Assembly (NCBI GenBank): GCA_020630145.1
Contig: JAHDBX010000080.1
Coordinates: forward strand, 1 to 7,188
Length of the DNA stretch: 7,188 nt
Origin: Gammaproteobacteria bacterium
GTDB lineage: Bacteria > Pseudomonadota > Gammaproteobacteria > HTCC5015
Reading direction: 5' to 3'
The stretch's first letter is position 1, and every line of letters begins with the position of its first letter. Both the position numbers and the translations under genes were made by a program. Below are positions 5,140-7,188 of the stretch, piece after piece. The notes beneath the pieces were generated by a model. It saw only the letters and a program-made list of their open reading frames with translations. It did no database searches and was not told the DNA's origin.

Positions 5140-6933
5140 TTAACCTTTCTGCAATATGCTTTGTAGCTCGCTTTTTTCATCATCGCTAATAGACTTGTTA
5201 TTAAGTTTATTAAGTAAGAATTGATAACGATCATTGTCTGCCTTATCAATAAGGCGTTGTATTGCATCGCTGAATTCTTGTTGTAATACTATATCATCGC
5301 GTGGAATGGTAATAAAATCAGCTCTAAGTTCTGCAAGCCTAGTCTCATATGCTGTACCAACATAACGCTCTAAGAGCGATTGTGCGGATAGACTAGGTGT
5401 TGATTGTATCGCTTCAAGCATTTGGCATAAGAAATCAATACCTTTGATGTCAAGTTGCTTGAGTTTGTTTAAATCACTCACATTGTCTGCTAGTTCAGGT
5501 TTTATTAATAGTGCACTAATGGCGAGTTTTATCTCATCCATTTTGATTTGCTGTGTTTTTACAGGGCGCTTCTGAGGGGTATAGTGTTCTTCTTCATAAG
5601 GTATGTATTCAGGCTCATCATAGCGTGGCGTATCATTTTGTGCAGGAGAAAGGTTTTGTAGCTTGTCTCTACTTAAATGTACTTTATCTTCTAATTTGCT
5701 ATATAAAAGCTCTTTCAATATAGGCGCGGTTACTTGTTCTATCAATGGTAAAGTATGGTTTGCCATTTGGGCTTTGCCGGCTAATTGGCTAATATCGATA
5801 TCTTTACTAACTTCTTGGAAAAGGTACTCTGCAAGTGGTAAAGCTTGCTGAAGCCGGGTCTCAAATTGTGTTTTGCCTTCTTGTTTAACTAGGCTATCGG
5901 GGTCTTCTCCATCGGGTAAGAATAAAAATGATAATTGAGCGTTATCATTTAAAGCGGGCAAGGCATTATTTAGTGCGCGCCAAGCCGCTTGTTTACCTGC
6001 TTTGTCACCATCAAAGCAAAAGATGATGCGGTTATCAATACGCAGTAACTGCCTGATATGGTCTGTAGTGGTCGCTGTACCCAATGTGGCTACAGCTGTG
6101 TGAATGCCTTGTTCGGCAAGTGCGACAACATCCATGTAGCCTTCGACGACTATGACATAATCTATTTCTTTGGCATATTTACGCAGTTCATATACGCCAT
6201 ATAAAGCCCGGCCCTTGTGAAATACAGGGGTTTCAGGGCTGTTTAAATACTTCGGTTCATTGTCTTTGCTAATGACACGTCCACCAAAAGCGATAACGTC
6301 GCCTTTACGGTTTCTGATTGGAAACATAATCCGGTGTCGAAACTTATCGTATTGACGGCCTTGATCATTTTCAGAAATGAGTCCAGCAATTTTAAGCAGG
6401 CTCTTGGTTTCATCATTTGTCCCCAGTGCCTTTATCACAGTATCCCAGGCATTGGGTACATAGCCAATATTAAAGTTAGCTGCGGTTTTGCCAGATAAAC
6501 CACGATTCTTTAGATACTCGATCGCTTCTTTATGCTTACGCAGTTGTTGTTGATATATGTCATCCGCTTGTTTGTTAAGCGATAGAATTTTTTGGCTTTG
6601 GCTTTGCTCCTTTTTCTGCTCGGGAGAATAATCGTCGTAAGGTATTTCAAGTCCAGCAGTATGTGCTAATGATTCGATAGCTTCAGGAAAACTGAGTCGC
6701 TCATGCTCCATTAGGAAGCCTATTGCTGTGCCGTGCTTGCCACAGCCGAAGCAGTGAAAGAATTGTTTTTCTTGACTTACAGTAAAGGAAGGTGACTTTT
6801 CATTGTGAAAAGGGCAACAGGCTTTGAAGTTGGCACCGGCCTTTTTTAAAGGGACGCTTGCATCAATCACGTCAACGATATCTAGTCGCGTGAGTAAATC
6901 ATCAATAAAGTGTTGAGGTATACGGCCTTTCAT
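5140..6933 (-). CDS. dnaG: DNA primase DnaG
   Basis: DnaG synthesises the RNA primers for Okazaki fragments and interacts with the DnaB helicase. The 597-residue protein has all three domains. The N-terminal CHC2 zinc finger has Cys40, His43, Cys61 and Cys64, at the same positions as E. coli. The RNA polymerase core has the RNRKGDVIAFGGR segment (207-219) and the TOPRIM residues EGYMD (Glu264) and FDGDKAG (Asp308, Asp310). After an acidic, Tyr/Pro/Glu-rich linker around 435-460, a helical helicase-binding domain runs to the end. Length is slightly above E. coli (581). The start is fixed by MKGRIPQHFIDDLL, which aligns with the usual MAGRIP start. No Shine-Dalgarno is visible, and a TATAAT lies 6 nt upstream. 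The usual partners rpsU and rpoD are not adjacent: metK is downstream and a SPOR gene upstream. Confidence 0.98.
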   Translation of the reverse strand: MKGRIPQHFIDDLLTRLDIVDVIDASVPLKKAGANFKACCPFHNEKSPSFTVSQEKQFFHCFGCGKHGTAIGFLMEHERLSFPEAIESLAHTAGLEIPYDDYSPEQKKEQSQSQKILSLNKQADDIYQQQLRKHKEAIEYLKNRGLSGKTAANFNIGYVPNAWDTVIKALGTNDETKSLLKIAGLISENDQGRQYDKFRHRIMFPIRNRKGDVIAFGGRVISKDNEPKYLNSPETPVFHKGRALYGVYELRKYAKEIDYVIVVEGYMDVVALAEQGIHTAVATLGTATTTDHIRQLLRIDNRIIFCFDGDKAGKQAAWRALNNALPALNDNAQLSFLFLPDGEDPDSLVKQEGKTQFETRLQQALPLAEYLFQEVSKDIDISQLAGKAQMANHTLPLIEQVTAPILKELLYSKLEDKVHLSRDKLQNLSPAQNDTPRYDEPEYIPYEEEHYTPQKRPVKTQQIKMDEIKLAISALLIKPELADNVSDLNKLKQLDIKGIDFLCQMLEAIQSTPSLSAQSLLERYVGTAYETRLAELRADFITIPRDDIVLQQEFSDAIQRLIDKADNDRYQFLLNKLNNKSISDDEKSELQSILQKG

Positions 6934-6939
6934 ATGTTT

Positions 6940-6945
6940 ATTATA
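6940..6945 (-). promoter_or_regulatory. Consensus -10 box (TATAAT) just upstream of dnaG
   Basis: A perfect TATAAT lies on the minus strand six bases before the dnaG ATG. If used, transcription would begin at or next to the ATG, giving a leaderless mRNA, consistent with the lack of a Shine-Dalgarno. No good -35 is seen at 16-18 nt, only T-rich sequence. In AT-rich DNA such a box can also occur by chance. Confidence 0.4.
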
Positions 6946-6961
6946 GCGACTTGGCGCTTAT

Positions 6962-6986
6962 AAAAAGAGGATAACTTAATATATCC
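6962..6986 (-). terminator. Weak candidate terminator after the SPOR-domain gene
   Basis: GGATA (6986-6982) and TATCC (6973-6969) form a 5-bp stem with an 8-nt loop, followed on the minus strand by TCTTTTTA. It lies between the SPOR-gene stop and the dnaG promoter candidate, where a terminator would be expected, but the stem is short and AT-rich. Confidence 0.3.
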
Positions 6987-7016
6987 AGATAAAGAAGTTG
7001 CTTTACGTTTAAAAAC

Positions 7017-7188
7017 CTATTGTTGACGAATTTTTTGCTGGATGGTGGCAATATCTCGAGGCCAAGGCTTATTTCTTCTAATAAGGGCTGGTAGGTTTTT
7101 TATATCATCGCTTGCGGCTTGTGAGTCTTTATATGGCCCGCAGAGCAAAACATGCCAAGCAGCTTGATTCCGCACCGTTCTAAAGTAA
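7017..7188 (-). CDS. C-terminal SPOR domain of a DamX-like protein (partial, 5' end outside window)
   Basis: This is an open frame of 56 codons ending in TAG at 7019-7017. It encodes the second half of a SPOR domain: TVRNQAAWHVLLCGPYKDS, then a helix, LPAL, and the characteristic KPWPRDIATIQ ending. SPOR domains bind peptidoglycan stripped of stem peptides and bring proteins to the division septum. The PWPR...IQ ending is typical of DamX and related SPOR proteins of gammaproteobacteria, which carry the domain at the extreme C-terminus after a cytoplasmic or transmembrane part not visible here. DamX itself usually lies downstream of aroB, which cannot be checked. It is transcribed toward dnaG, 83 nt away. 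The domain call is strong; the protein name is tentative. Confidence 0.8.
   Translation of the reverse strand, partial: YFRTVRNQAAWHVLLCGPYKDSQAASDDIKNLPALIRRNKPWPRDIATIQQKIRQQ

Overview
The window looks like chromosomal DNA from an AT-rich gammaproteobacterium. The protein sequences resemble those of Pseudomonas and the marine Cellvibrionales-type bacteria, but the genus is inference. It is almost fully coding and shows no sign of phage, IS elements, CRISPR or recent transfer. The left end (plus strand) holds the tail of a chemotaxis-type hybrid kinase, a ChpA-like receiver domain, overlapped by a ChpC-like CheW-fold adaptor. This is the distal end of a Pil-Chp cluster controlling type IV pili. 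Everything else is on the minus strand and is read from right to left.

The central block covers the activated methyl cycle. metK makes S-adenosylmethionine (SAM), ahcY removes S-adenosylhomocysteine (SAH), metF supplies methyl-tetrahydrofolate for remaking methionine, and rsmE is a SAM-dependent 16S rRNA methyltransferase. ahcY is preceded by a textbook SAH riboswitch: an 11-bp P1, a P2 hairpin and an 8-bp pseudoknot, all visible by eye. ahcY, metF and rsmE probably form one transcript under that riboswitch. From memory, P. aeruginosa also has chpC, rsmE, metF and ahcY in the same neighbourhood, so this part looks ancestral.

The right end holds dnaG (primase) with its own TATAAT box, and beyond it the C-terminus of a SPOR-domain (DamX-like) protein cut by the window edge. 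dnaG is not next to rpoD here, nor directly next to rpsU.

The most notable observations are these. (1) metK is interrupted by what looks like a 5-nt deletion in the conserved Tyr-Gly-His codons near its 3' end. It stops at residue 357, while a well conserved 25-codon tail remains out of frame. (2) The ahcY leader can form a second hairpin, abutting the start codon, that competes with the riboswitch pseudoknot and suggests a translational ON switch. (3) A terminator-like hairpin is packed directly against the riboswitch. (4) A perfect 13-nt inverted repeat lies between ahcY and metF. (5) dnaG has no Shine-Dalgarno and a TATAAT six bases before its ATG, so its mRNA may be leaderless. No wholly new system is evident; the riboswitch and the enzymes belong to known families.
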